Made by a program: the position numbers and the translations under genes
The notes under the pieces: model-generated
The model's database searches: none
Told to the model about the DNA's origin: nothing
Seen by the model: only the letters and a program-made list of their open reading frames with translations
Assembly: GCF_019048525.1 (NCBI RefSeq)
Contig: NZ_CP077369.1
Location: forward strand, 1,302,001 to 1,366,000
DNA length: 64,000 nucleotides
Direction: 5' to 3'
Source: Acinetobacter lwoffii
Lineage (GTDB): Bacteria > Pseudomonadota > Gammaproteobacteria > Pseudomonadales > Moraxellaceae
In this document: positions 9,089-18,473 of the stretch, piece after piece
How the letters are laid out: each line of letters opens with the position of its first letter
Position numbering within the stretch: the stretch's first letter is position 1

Positions 9089-9935
9089 TCACTGCATGAA
9101 TCATCCAGACCAGATCACCTAAATGTTCATCTTGTTCTGGTGCCGGGTTTGGCTGATGAGGCTCGGCAAAATAACGTTGTGGTTGTTGTACCTCAACCTG
9201 GTCAAATCCTGCATCTTGAAAAAAGCGCTGCAGTTCTTGGGGGGATTTAAAATGAAAGGTAAACGCACTGCGAGACATGAATTTAAGCAGACGGCTACTG
9301 CTCCAGATAAAGTTCGCCAGTTTATTTTTCACCGGTTCAGGATAAATATCGCTGAGATAGTGAACTGCCGGGAAATACTGCGCATTTTCTGTAATACCCT
9401 GCATCAGAATGCGTAACATCTGCTGATCAAAGTAATTAATCAGTCCTTCACTAATGACCACTAAGGGCTGGTTGCGGTTAAACATCTGAAAAATACAGTC
9501 CAGCTCTTCACTAAAAATATCGGCAGTCAGGACTTCAGGTGCATGCTGATCAATCTGCTGTAAAGCCTGGGTCTTGATCTTGGCCATATCCGGCAGATCC
9601 AGTTCACGATAATTAATCGCGGGAAATTTCTGTCTGAAATTCCAGCTGCGTGGAGATAGGCCGCAGGCAACTTCAAGAACCTGAAGTTGTGGGTGTTGCT
9701 CAATTAGTTGACACAGATGCTCATCAATCATCTGATGGCGCTGCTTAAGTGTAGTCCGCATGCTACCGCCAGCATGGCGCTCTGCCCAGGATTCAAGAGG
9801 ATGCAGTAGTTTGGCCAGAAACTTGCCTTTGGATGTAACAAAGGCTGGATGTGAGATCCCCATTTGATACCAGATATAGCCGGTATAGTGCGCCGTAAAA
9901 GAAATATGGCGATGTTGCGAAAGTGAGTCTGTCAT
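9072..9935 (-). CDS. Class I SAM-dependent methyltransferase, LCMT/PPM-like (287 aa)
   Basis: A cytoplasmic S-adenosylmethionine methyltransferase. The SAM motif is LEVACGLSPRSWNF near residue 105, followed by YRELDLPDM (the acidic end of the second strand) and LVVISEGLINYF. This pattern fits the leucine-carboxyl/polyketide O-methyltransferase-like (LCM, Ppm1/Tcmp) group rather than DNA or rRNA methylases. The substrate cannot be told from sequence. It ends against the hydrolase gene, and its start (ATG, complement of 9933-9935) lies about 125 bases from the end of nagZ. Confidence 0.8.
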   Translation of the reverse strand: MTDSLSQHRHISFTAHYTGYIWYQMGISHPAFVTSKGKFLAKLLHPLESWAERHAGGSMRTTLKQRHQMIDEHLCQLIEQHPQLQVLEVACGLSPRSWNFRQKFPAINYRELDLPDMAKIKTQALQQIDQHAPEVLTADIFSEELDCIFQMFNRNQPLVVISEGLINYFDQQMLRILMQGITENAQYFPAVHYLSDIYPEPVKNKLANFIWSSSRLLKFMSRSAFTFHFKSPQELQRFFQDAGFDQVEVQQPQRYFAEPHQPNPAPEQDEHLGDLVWMIHAVKKSSV

Positions 9936-10006
9936 ATTGTTCTGACCTTATTTTTTTATTTTTAAGTTGATTAAATAATAGTGTAACCTTTTCATTACTA
10001 TAATGA

Positions 10007-10035
10007 AAAAGGAACACCTTGTCGTGTCCCTTTTT
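10007..10035. terminator. Terminator at the end of nagZ
   Basis: A 12-bp stem with one mismatch (AAAAAGGAACAC with GTGTCCCTTTTT) around CTTGT, with T-rich flanks in both directions. It lies 25 bases beyond the nagZ stop. Confidence 0.75.
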
Positions 10036-10059
10036 CATATTGATTGGATTTAAAAAGTT

Positions 10060-11118
10060 TTAGCTGGATTTCTGTTTAAATGCCAGTATTTCATCACGGA
10101 TCTCGCGCCATTCTTCACCCAGATCCAGTTCGTCACCAATCTGGATGTTCGGGATGTTGCCGCGCATGCGTTCCAGGCGTTGCTGGTTCGGGAGGGGCAA
10201 ATCAACAATCCCTTCCAGTGCAATACATTGTGCTGCACGATCATTGCAGACCAGACCCATATCACAACCAGCTTTGAGTGAGGCCTGAATTCGGGCATCG
10301 GCACCGCCTGCGACACATGCGGCCTGCATGCTTAAATCATCCGAGAACAGGACACCGTCAAAACCAAGCTCCTGACGTAAAACTTTCTGAATCCAGAATT
10401 CAGAGAAGCCTGCCGGATTGGGATCGACCTGACTATAGATGACATGAGCCGGCATCAGCGCATCCAGTTGTGGTTGCAGTTGGATAAATGTTTGCATGTC
10501 TTTTTGCTGGATTTCTGCATAGGAGCGCGTATCAATTGCTGCAGCAACATGCGAGTCTGCTTTAACCGAACCATGACCTGGGAAATGTTTACCGGTTGAG
10601 GCCATGCCGGCACGTTTCATACCTTTTAGAAATGCGCTGGCGAGTGGAATAATGTCCTGAATATTTTGGGCAAAGCTACGATCACCGATCACATCACTGA
10701 TGTCATTCAGGTCCAGTACCGGTGCAAAGCTGAAATCAATTCCGACAGCCAGTACTTCAGTCGCCATCAGCCAGCCGCATTTTTCAGCCAGTTCAAGGGC
10801 ACGCTGTGGATCGCTCGTATAAAGTTCGCCAAATTTCCCCATGGCAGGCAGCAGGGTAAAGCCTTGTCTTAAACGCTGTACACGACCGCCTTCCTGATCC
10901 ACTGCAATTAAAATATCAGGACGCACCTGACGCATATGATCGGTCAAAGCACGGACTTGGGCGGGAGATTCGATATTGCGACCAAATAAAATCACTCCAC
11001 CGACTTGCGGCGCACTTAATAGTTCAATATCTTCTTGAGTGAGGGTTGTGCCTGCGATGTCGAGCATCAATGCGCCAATCATATGCGGAATCCGTTTTAG
11101 AGTTTTCGGAGAAAACAA
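10060..11118 (-). CDS. nagZ: Beta-N-acetylhexosaminidase NagZ
   Basis: Glycoside hydrolase family 3 enzyme of cell-wall recycling, removing N-acetylglucosamine from anhydro-muropeptides in the cytoplasm. Diagnostic segments are VDQEGGRVQRLR, the catalytic loop KHFPGHGSVKADSH, and SDDLSMQAA carrying the nucleophile aspartate. No signal peptide, as expected for NagZ. Two starts are possible: 11118 (352 aa, with CAGG seven bases upstream) or the ATG at 11082 (340 aa, beginning MIGALMLDIAG, closer to the usual family start). I list the longer one because of its ribosome site. The product can influence AmpC-type beta-lactamase signalling in bacteria that have that circuit. Confidence 0.93.
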   Translation of the reverse strand: MFSPKTLKRIPHMIGALMLDIAGTTLTQEDIELLSAPQVGGVILFGRNIESPAQVRALTDHMRQVRPDILIAVDQEGGRVQRLRQGFTLLPAMGKFGELYTSDPQRALELAEKCGWLMATEVLAVGIDFSFAPVLDLNDISDVIGDRSFAQNIQDIIPLASAFLKGMKRAGMASTGKHFPGHGSVKADSHVAAAIDTRSYAEIQQKDMQTFIQLQPQLDALMPAHVIYSQVDPNPAGFSEFWIQKVLRQELGFDGVLFSDDLSMQAACVAGGADARIQASLKAGCDMGLVCNDRAAQCIALEGIVDLPLPNQQRLERMRGNIPNIQIGDELDLGEEWREIRDEILAFKQKSS

Positions 11119-11281
11119 TACCTGAATTCTGCAATGATTTGCTACACTTTGTCAGCACAGAATATGATAAAACTACACGACATAAACATATTAAGTTGTT
11201 TAAGATGCTGAATACGTTAAATTCTGGTCGAAAAGCAACACGGTCACATTGGTCTCTAGGCCAAGGAAGTACGAATTATTT

Positions 11282-13468
11282 ATGAAATTTCAAACTATAG
11301 CTTGCGCAGTTGCGATTGCGACAGGTGGATTCTTTTTTACCCATGTAGTGAATGATGCGATTGCGGCCAATAGTAATGAAGTGGTCAGTAAAGCAATTCA
11401 GCCATCTCAAGAGCAGGCGCTGGTGTCACGTCAGCTGGCAACCCTGGTTGACCGTCAGCACTATTTAAATATGCGTCTGGATGCCCAGACTTCCCAGCGT
11501 ATTTTTGATTTCTATATTGATAGTCTTGATCCGGAACACAGTCTGTTTCTGGCCCCAGAAGTTGAAAACTATAAGAAACGCTATGGTGCCAATTTTGGTG
11601 CCAATCTGAAAGCCGGCAACTTGTCTGGTCCTTATGAAATGCATGCGCAATATCAACAGCGCTTGCACCAGTTCTACACCTATATGTTGAATGAGCTGAA
11701 AAAACCGCAGAATCTGAATCAGCCAAATGTTTATATCGAAACGTATCGTGAGAAAGCGCCATTCTTTAAAACTGAGGCTGAACAGCGTGCGCACTGGTCA
11801 AAAATGCTGGTGTCTCAGCTGATCAATCTGACCATCAGTAAAGAAGAGGAATTGGCCAAGCAGAAAGCGCTGAAAGCCAATCCGGAATTGGCCAATGGAC
11901 AAGACCTGACTGGTCCTGAAGATCTAACGCCTGCGCAAACCTTGACCAAGCGTTATACCCGTCAACTGGAACGTCTCAGCCGCGTCAAAAGTGATGATGT
12001 GCTCGACAAGACACTGAACGCGATGATGCTGACTTATGATCCCCACAGTAATTACTTCCCGCCTGTGGATGCGATGGAGCTGAATCGTCAGACCACTTTA
12101 CAGCTGGAAGGCGTCGGCGTATCGATTCGTCCAGAACGTGGCAATGAAGATTACACCAAGATTGAAACCATCGTTGAAGGTGGTCCGGCCAGCAAATCTG
12201 GTCAGGTGAAATCAGGGGATCGTATCATTGGTGTGGCACAAGACGGCGAGCAGATGGTCGATGTCATTGGCTGGCCAAGTAATGAAATTGTCGGTCTGAT
12301 TCGTGGTAAACGTGGCACGAAAGTGACTTTACGCTTACTCGGTGCGGGTGCTGCCATGGGGCAGGCACGTAATGTGACCATTACCCGCGATGTGATTCAG
12401 GAAGAAGATGCCGGTGTACGTACGCGTGTAGTCGACATTCAACGCGATGGCAAGAAATATCAATATGGTGTGATCGAAATTCCATCGTTCTACCTGAACT
12501 ATCGTGCACGCCGTGCCGGTACCGATTATCGTTCGGTGTCTGAAGATACCAACAAAGCCTTGAAAGAGCTGGCAGCGAAGAATGTTGCCGGGATTATTGT
12601 CGATTTACGGAATAACCCAGGTGGTTCACTGGAAGAAGTGGCGCGTATGTTGGGGCAGGTGATCAAGTCTGGTCCAGTGGTGCAGATCCGTGATGGCAAT
12701 GGCAATGTCAGCGTCTTTGAAGATGATGATGGCGGTGCACAAACTTATGCTGGTCCATTGGCAGTGATGGTGAATCTGGCCTCTGCATCGGCCAGTGAAA
12801 TTTACTCTGCTGCGATTCAGGATTATGAACGCGGGATTGTGATTGGCAGTACCACCACCGGTAAAGGTACAGCACAGGTGCAACTGGATAGTCTGGCGCA
12901 TGGTCAGGCGACATTGACGCAGCGTAAATTCTACCGTGTGACCGGTGGCAGTACCCAGAATAAAGGGGTTGTTCCAGACATTAAACTGGTCGATATTTAT
13001 AACGAAGAGTTTGGTGAGCGTAAGGCTAAAAATGCCTTGCAGTGGGATACCATTCCAACGGCACCATTTAAACGTGAAGGGGCTGTACAGAAATACGTCC
13101 CTGAATTGGCCAAACTTTCTCAGCAACGGGTCACACTGGATTCTCAGTTCAAGTATTTAGAACAGCGTAAAGCCGTGATGAAGAAAGCCGAAGAAGAGAA
13201 ACGTCAGGTACTGGACTTGCAACAGCGTAAAGCTGAGTTGATTGCCATGGAGCAAAAAACGCTGGACGCAGAAAACACTCGTCGTGCTGCAACAGGTCTG
13301 AAACCTTATCCAAACTGGGAAAGTTATCAGGCTTCACTGGATGCCTTGATTGAAACGCGTGCCAAGATGAAGGCCAAAGAACGTCCGGCTCTGCCTGAAG
13401 AAGAAGCGTTTGTGATTGAAGCGGCAAATGTGTTACTGGACTATGCCAAATTACAAGCAAAACCCTAA
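11282..13468 (+). CDS. prc: Tail-specific periplasmic protease Prc (S41 family, 728 aa)
   Basis: A carboxy-terminal processing protease acting in the periplasm on cell-wall enzymes and lipoproteins. The chosen ATG at 11282 begins MKFQTIACAVAIATGG, a classical signal peptide ending near AIAANS; AAGGAAG lies about 12 bases upstream. A longer start at 11249 would spoil the signal. The order is an N-terminal helical domain, a PDZ domain (residues about 255-350, LEGVGVSIRPE), and the S41 core with GIIVDLRNNPGGSLEE, the SASASE serine and the GKGTAQ lysine. The Lys/Glu-rich C-terminal helical region (DUF3340 type) is typical of long Prc proteins. It is followed by a strong terminator. Confidence 0.95.
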   Translation: MKFQTIACAVAIATGGFFFTHVVNDAIAANSNEVVSKAIQPSQEQALVSRQLATLVDRQHYLNMRLDAQTSQRIFDFYIDSLDPEHSLFLAPEVENYKKRYGANFGANLKAGNLSGPYEMHAQYQQRLHQFYTYMLNELKKPQNLNQPNVYIETYREKAPFFKTEAEQRAHWSKMLVSQLINLTISKEEELAKQKALKANPELANGQDLTGPEDLTPAQTLTKRYTRQLERLSRVKSDDVLDKTLNAMMLTYDPHSNYFPPVDAMELNRQTTLQLEGVGVSIRPERGNEDYTKIETIVEGGPASKSGQVKSGDRIIGVAQDGEQMVDVIGWPSNEIVGLIRGKRGTKVTLRLLGAGAAMGQARNVTITRDVIQEEDAGVRTRVVDIQRDGKKYQYGVIEIPSFYLNYRARRAGTDYRSVSEDTNKALKELAAKNVAGIIVDLRNNPGGSLEEVARMLGQVIKSGPVVQIRDGNGNVSVFEDDDGGAQTYAGPLAVMVNLASASASEIYSAAIQDYERGIVIGSTTTGKGTAQVQLDSLAHGQATLTQRKFYRVTGGSTQNKGVVPDIKLVDIYNEEFGERKAKNALQWDTIPTAPFKREGAVQKYVPELAKLSQQRVTLDSQFKYLEQRKAVMKKAEEEKRQVLDLQQRKAELIAMEQKTLDAENTRRAATGLKPYPNWESYQASLDALIETRAKMKAKERPALPEEEAFVIEAANVLLDYAKLQAKP

Positions 13469-13493
13469 GTTTTAGCCTCATTGGTCGTTGATA

Positions 13494-13526
13494 AAAGTAG
13501 CCTGTTTCGACAGGCTATTTTTTTAT
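13494..13526 (+). terminator. Terminator after prc
   Basis: Perfect 8-bp stem TAGCCTGT with its complement around a TTCG tetraloop (13498-13517), then seven T. Very strong. Confidence 0.9.
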
Positions 13527-13903
13527 TTTGCAAATCTGCACGAAAGAACAAATAAAATTTTGCTATGAAGTGCCATCTGTCTAAATAAAAAGAAAAAAAT
13601 TGTGATGGTGATCGAATAAATGAGCTAAAAAAATGAAGCTAAATATTTGCTTAAATTTGAAACACTTCTAATATATAAGTTGTATTTTATTTTTCTGTTG
13701 AGTTTTATTTTTGGGGCAATTCTCAACTTCAAAAGAAAGAAATATAAATTCTAAATTTTAGTTAAGACTGATGTTGTTGCAGACCAATTGGCTTGCATGG
13801 ATAGTCAGTCTTGAGATTTTACTGAGTTCAAATTTGATCGGGTGAAAATGGAAATATCAGTGCAGAGCATAATAAAAATGATCACCGCTGGGGAACATTT
13901 TTT
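13527..13903. other. Intergenic region upstream of the GGDEF-EAL gene
   Basis: About 375 AT-rich bases with no ORF or hairpin that I would call. It should contain the promoter of the gene at 13904, whose ribosome site is GGGGAA at about 13890. Confidence 0.5.
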
Positions 13904-15757
13904 ATGATTGATATTCAGCATGATATTGGTCTGTTCATCGGGTCCATTCTTTCTGCATTGGTTGCTTGCTATCTCATCGCACGGATTAAAAAATTTGCTT
14001 CAGGCGCTTTACAGCTAAACTTTAAAACCTTCAATTTAATGCTAACCGCCATGCTATTGGGCCTATTCATATGGTTGATCCATTTTATTGGGCTGACAGC
14101 AAGTTTTGTGCTGAATAAATATGAGATGGATTTGGGGATGCTGCTCCTGTCTGTTCTGGTGATATGCATTGCCTCTATGTTTATCCTCTGGTTAAGTACC
14201 AGAAGTACTTGGTCATTTTTCCGGTTAGTTCTCGTATTAGGTGTGATCGCACTCAGCATCTTTGGCATGCACTCTATTAGCATGATGTCATTCAATTTTA
14301 CTGCCGCCCATATGCAACAGTCACCGGAATTAGTTCAGGCACATGATCAGCTATTTCTGGCCATGATACTGATGAGTGGATTGCTGCTGGTAACGCTGAT
14401 TTGTATCATCGTGTCCGAACTGCGTGTGGGATTACGCAACCGTCAGCTTGCATGGGCCAATCAACAAATTGAAAATCAAACCATTCAGGACAATCTGACC
14501 AAATTACCTAACCGTTTGTATCTGGCTGAATATGCAAATCTGCTGTTTTCAGGTCAGTCCGAACAGCAGCATGAAATTGCTTTTTTATATATCGATCTGG
14601 ATCGTTTTAAGGCAGTCAATGATGTGTTTGGCCATCTGGTCGGCGATCAGTTGCTGATTCAATTGACCACGCGGATTCATCTGTTATTAGGCCATCATTC
14701 CAAGCTGCTCAGAATCGGTGGGGATGAATTTCTGCTGGTACTGGAAAATACTTCAGTCGCCAAAGCTGCAAAAATGTCAGAACAGATTCTTGAACTGATT
14801 CAGGAAAGTTTCCTGATTGAAGGCAAGAGTATTCATATCTCGGGCAGTATTGGTATTGCCATGTATCCGGAGCACGGCAAAAATTTACAGGATCTGCTGG
14901 TCAATGCTGATGCCGCGATGCTGAGTTCCAAGTATCAGGGACGCAATACCTATTCAGTCTTTAATTACTCTACCGATCAGGATGAAAGCAAGAGTCAGAG
15001 TACCCTGATTAATGATCTATATAAAGCCGTGGAAGAACAGCAGTTTGTGCTGTTTTATCAGCCCAAGTTTTGGACCAAGGATCGTAGCTTGTGTGGGGTA
15101 GAGGCATTAATTCGCTGGAACCATCCCCAGTTTGGGCTGCTCGGCCCGAATCTGTTTATCAAGGCAGCTGAAAAAACCGGACTGATTATTCAAATGGGCT
15201 ATTGGGCATTGGAACTGGCTTGTCAGCAGATTCAAAAATGGCAACGGACACATACTGAATTTTTCCCTATCGCGGTCAATTTGTCTGCGGTACAATTTGA
15301 ACATAAGCATCTGTTTAGTACTTTAGAAAAGTTATTTGCACAATATAAAATCAGTCCTCAGCATTTAATGATCGAGATTACTGAATCGACTGCCATGCAT
15401 CATATTGATGTGAGTATGCGCAGCTTTAAGCGCTTAAGACAAATGGGCATCCGTCTAGCCATTGATGATTTTGGTACAGGGCATTCCAGTTTTCTCTATT
15501 TAAAGAATTTCGCCGTAGATGAATTAAAAATTGACCGGGAATTTATCAAAAATCTGGCAGTCGGCTCCAAAGAAGAAATGATTCTGGAAAGCATTATTCA
15601 GCTGGCCATAAAACTGGGCTTGGTGGTGACCGCCGAAGGTGTTGAAACAGAAGCGCAAGCAGAAATTTTAACCCGGCTCGGTTGTGAACAATTACAAGGT
15701 TTTTTACTGGGTTTGCCGGTAGATGAACAACGTTTAGAAAATTTACAATTCCATTAA
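13904..15757 (+). CDS. MHYT-like membrane GGDEF-EAL protein (617 aa), c-di-GMP turnover
   Basis: An inner-membrane signalling protein. Residues 1-175 contain about five hydrophobic spans. Two carry MHYT-like motifs, WLIHFIG and FGMHSIS, suggesting a reduced version of the sensor found in MucR-type proteins, proposed to bind metal or small gases. A GGDEF domain follows (DNLTKLPNR start, intact RIGGDEF), then an EAL domain (residues about 365-610) with GVEALIRW, EITEST, DDFGTGHSS, LKIDREF and AEGVET. Both catalytic signatures look intact, so it could make or degrade c-di-GMP. It is monocistronic and stands 6 kb from the PilZ-like hydrolase. Confidence 0.88.
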   Translation: MIDIQHDIGLFIGSILSALVACYLIARIKKFASGALQLNFKTFNLMLTAMLLGLFIWLIHFIGLTASFVLNKYEMDLGMLLLSVLVICIASMFILWLSTRSTWSFFRLVLVLGVIALSIFGMHSISMMSFNFTAAHMQQSPELVQAHDQLFLAMILMSGLLLVTLICIIVSELRVGLRNRQLAWANQQIENQTIQDNLTKLPNRLYLAEYANLLFSGQSEQQHEIAFLYIDLDRFKAVNDVFGHLVGDQLLIQLTTRIHLLLGHHSKLLRIGGDEFLLVLENTSVAKAAKMSEQILELIQESFLIEGKSIHISGSIGIAMYPEHGKNLQDLLVNADAAMLSSKYQGRNTYSVFNYSTDQDESKSQSTLINDLYKAVEEQQFVLFYQPKFWTKDRSLCGVEALIRWNHPQFGLLGPNLFIKAAEKTGLIIQMGYWALELACQQIQKWQRTHTEFFPIAVNLSAVQFEHKHLFSTLEKLFAQYKISPQHLMIEITESTAMHHIDVSMRSFKRLRQMGIRLAIDDFGTGHSSFLYLKNFAVDELKIDREFIKNLAVGSKEEMILESIIQLAIKLGLVVTAEGVETEAQAEILTRLGCEQLQGFLLGLPVDEQRLENLQFH

Positions 15758-15900
15758 TAGCGCTCTAATTGATTGAGCGTCAGGATAGACAATATGGCTC
15801 ACGGAACTCCACCCTGAAACTCTGCTACAATATCGCCAATTTTTTTCATATTGATCGAATTTGATCTCGAATGCTGTGCATTGAGCAGTAGGTATATTTC

Positions 15901-17493
15901 ATGAGCTTTAAGCAAGAACTGGCGGCACAAGTCGCCCAGCGACGTACGTTCGCTATTATTTCCCACCCCGATGCCGGTAAAACCACCATGACAGAAAAAT
16001 TGCTGTTATGGGGTCAGGCCATTCAGGTTGCCGGGATGGTAAAAAGCCGTAAATCTGACCGGGCCGCAACATCGGACTGGATGGAAATGGAAAAAGAGCG
16101 TGGTATCTCGATTACGACCTCGGTAATGCAATTCCCTTTTAAAGACAAGATGATCAATCTTCTGGACACCCCGGGACATGAAGACTTCTCGGAAGATACC
16201 TATCGTACCCTAACCGCAGTAGACTCTGCGCTGATGGTGATTGACGGGGCAAAAGGTGTCGAAGACCGTACCATTAAACTGATGGAAGTGTGTCGAATGC
16301 GCGATACACCGATCATTTCATTCGTCAACAAAATGGACCGTGAAATTCGTGAACCGCTTGAGCTGCTGGATGAAATCGAAAACGTTCTGAAAATTAAATG
16401 TGTTCCGATCACCTGGCCGCTCGGTACTGGCCGTGATTTTGCCGGTGTATTCAATTTAATCGAAGAAAAATTCTACGTGTATAAAGCCGGTTTCGGTTCA
16501 GTGATTACTGAGATCGAAGTGCGAGATGGTTATGACTATCCTGATCTTCGTGAGAAAGTCGGTGAGCTGGCTTGGGCGGCATTTGAAGAATCGCTGGAAC
16601 TGGTACAAATGGCCAATGAGCCTTTAGATCGTGAAGAATTCCTGGCCGGTCGTCAAACGCCTGTTCTATTCGGTACAGCCTTGGGTAACTTTGGTGTCGA
16701 CCATGTTCTGGATGCCTTCAGTCAATATGCGCCATCTCCTAAAGCCCATCCGACCCAAGATCGTGTGGTAGAAGCGGATGAAGAAGGCTTCACCGGTTTT
16801 GTCTTTAAAATTCAGGCCAATATGGATCCGAAACACCGTGACCGTATTGCTTTCATGCGGATCTGTTCAGGCAAGTATGAAAAAGGCCTGAAGATGAAGC
16901 ATGTGCGTCTGGATAAAGATGTGCGCATCAGCGATGCCTTAACTTTCCTGGCCGGTGATCGTCAGCATCTGGAAGAAGCTTGGCCGGGTGATATTATTGG
17001 TCTGCATAACCATGGCACCATCCAGATTGGCGATACATTTACCTCGGGTGAGAAACTTCAGTTCACCGGTATTCCACACTTTGCGCCTGAAATGTTCCGT
17101 CGTGTCCGCTTGAAGGATCCATTAAAATCCAAGCAGCTGCAAAAAGGTCTGAAAGAGCTTTCAGAAGAAGGGGCAACCCAGGTATTCATGCCGCAGAATA
17201 ACAACGATCTGATCGTGGGTGCTGTAGGTGTGCTACAATTTGAAGTGGTGGCTTACCGTCTGAAAGAAGAATACAAAGTTGATTGTGTTTACGAACCGGT
17301 CAGCATCAACACAGTACGTTGGGTGTCTTGCGATGATGAGAAGAAATTCAACGAATTCAAGAAAAAAGCTCATGACCAGTTGTCTGTCGATGGTGGTGGT
17401 CATTTGACATATCTCGCACCAAGCCGCGTGAATTTGCAGCTGATGCAAGAACGTTATCCGGACATCGTGTTCCACAATACGCGTGAACACTAA
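15901..17493 (+). CDS. prfC: Peptide chain release factor 3
   Basis: A translational GTPase that recycles RF1 and RF2 from the ribosome after termination. The GTPase motifs are complete: [12 protein letters not shown] (G1, residues 21-32), the ERGISITTS switch region, DTPGHEDF (G3) and NKMD (G4). The C-terminal domain ends [14 protein letters not shown] as in other RF3 proteins. 530 residues is the normal length. It has its own terminator at 17528-17557. Confidence 0.97.
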   Translation: MSFKQELAAQVAQRRTFAIISHPDAGKTTMTEKLLLWGQAIQVAGMVKSRKSDRAATSDWMEMEKERGISITTSVMQFPFKDKMINLLDTPGHEDFSEDTYRTLTAVDSALMVIDGAKGVEDRTIKLMEVCRMRDTPIISFVNKMDREIREPLELLDEIENVLKIKCVPITWPLGTGRDFAGVFNLIEEKFYVYKAGFGSVITEIEVRDGYDYPDLREKVGELAWAAFEESLELVQMANEPLDREEFLAGRQTPVLFGTALGNFGVDHVLDAFSQYAPSPKAHPTQDRVVEADEEGFTGFVFKIQANMDPKHRDRIAFMRICSGKYEKGLKMKHVRLDKDVRISDALTFLAGDRQHLEEAWPGDIIGLHNHGTIQIGDTFTSGEKLQFTGIPHFAPEMFRRVRLKDPLKSKQLQKGLKELSEEGATQVFMPQNNNDLIVGAVGVLQFEVVAYRLKEEYKVDCVYEPVSINTVRWVSCDDEKKFNEFKKKAHDQLSVDGGGHLTYLAPSRVNLQLMQERYPDIVFHNTREH

Positions 17494-17527
17494 ACTTTAA
17501 CGTTCCGCAGCTAAAGTTTAAAAATAT

Positions 17528-17557
17528 AAAACAGCTTCTCCGGAAGCTGTTTTATTT
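17528..17557 (+). terminator. Terminator after prfC
   Basis: Stem ACAGCTTC with its complement (17531-17538 and 17543-17550) extended by A-T pairs, loop TCCG, T-rich tail. Confidence 0.85.
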
Positions 17558-17604
17558 TATGCTACATTTAAGCAATTAATAACTCGATAGATATAGCAAA
17601 GAGA

Positions 17605-18429
17605 ATGAAGCTCAGCAAGGAAGTCGTCCTCGGTTCTGTGATTGGTTTAAGTCTTGTCCTGAGTGGCTGTGATCAAAGCGAAAAAGAGCCTGTTAATACT
17701 CCGCAAAATGAGAAAATGACCGCAGCTCAGCAGACCGCAGATGTTTTGCCTTATCTGAATATTCAAGAGCAGCCGGCTAAAATTGCCTTGCCATTTTGTG
17801 AAAATAAAAACTGTATCAATCTGGATATTCAGACCTTGCATACGGTTGATCCATGGATGAACCAATGGATTGAAAAGCAGCAGGCCAAAGTGATCCAGGA
17901 TCAAATTGGGTTGAAACAGGACATGAATTTACAGCAGGCGATCAATGCCTATGTAAAAAAATCGGATGCCTGGCAGGCGCAGCTCAATCTGAACAAGGCT
18001 TATGAGTTATCGCTATATACCCGCATTCCCTACCAGCGCAATCAATATGTATTGATGCAGATTGGGGTCGATACCAAACAGGAAAATGTCAGCGTGCATG
18101 AGCGCTATTATTTTTTTGTGGCTGATCGTCGCCAGCAGAAAATGCTGACTCCACTGGATATTATTGATCCTAAGCAACAGTTATTAATGGATCAGATTAT
18201 TCAACAAGCTTATGAGACATGGCTCAAAGAAAACGATCAGCAAGTTCAGCAGAAAGCACCGAAAAAACTGTATTGGGGACAGGCTGACTGGTTCTTTGAT
18301 CAGGAAGGCATTGGTCTGCATTTTCGCAGCCATGAAATTAGCAAAGATGCCAAACAACTGGATATTTATTTAACAAAACAACAAACACAACAGGTCTTGA
18401 AAGCTGATATCTATCAGCATATGTTTTAA
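17605..18429 (+). CDS. Lipoprotein of the RsiV/DUF3298 type (274 aa)
   Basis: An exported lipoprotein: a positively charged start, a hydrophobic stretch and the lipobox LVLSGC with Cys at about residue 23. The body resembles the DUF3298/DUF4163 (RsiV-like) fold, with a YYFFVADRRQQKMLTPLDII segment matching the conserved beta-strand and loop region. The function is unknown; the family includes the lysozyme-sensing domain of anti-sigma factor RsiV, but no sigma factor gene is present here. It is followed 44 bases later by a second protein of the same type, probably an old duplication within one operon. Confidence 0.7.
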   Translation: MKLSKEVVLGSVIGLSLVLSGCDQSEKEPVNTPQNEKMTAAQQTADVLPYLNIQEQPAKIALPFCENKNCINLDIQTLHTVDPWMNQWIEKQQAKVIQDQIGLKQDMNLQQAINAYVKKSDAWQAQLNLNKAYELSLYTRIPYQRNQYVLMQIGVDTKQENVSVHERYYFFVADRRQQKMLTPLDIIDPKQQLLMDQIIQQAYETWLKENDQQVQQKAPKKLYWGQADWFFDQEGIGLHFRSHEISKDAKQLDIYLTKQQTQQVLKADIYQHMF

Positions 18430-18473
18430 AGCTCATGATCCTGCGAGATTACAGGTTCCAAAAAGGTGAATGA

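Noticed and set aside
12626..13126. A 166-codon ORF antisense to prc
   Set aside because: It lies wholly inside a conserved protease gene in the opposite frame and has no family resemblance; a codon-bias shadow.
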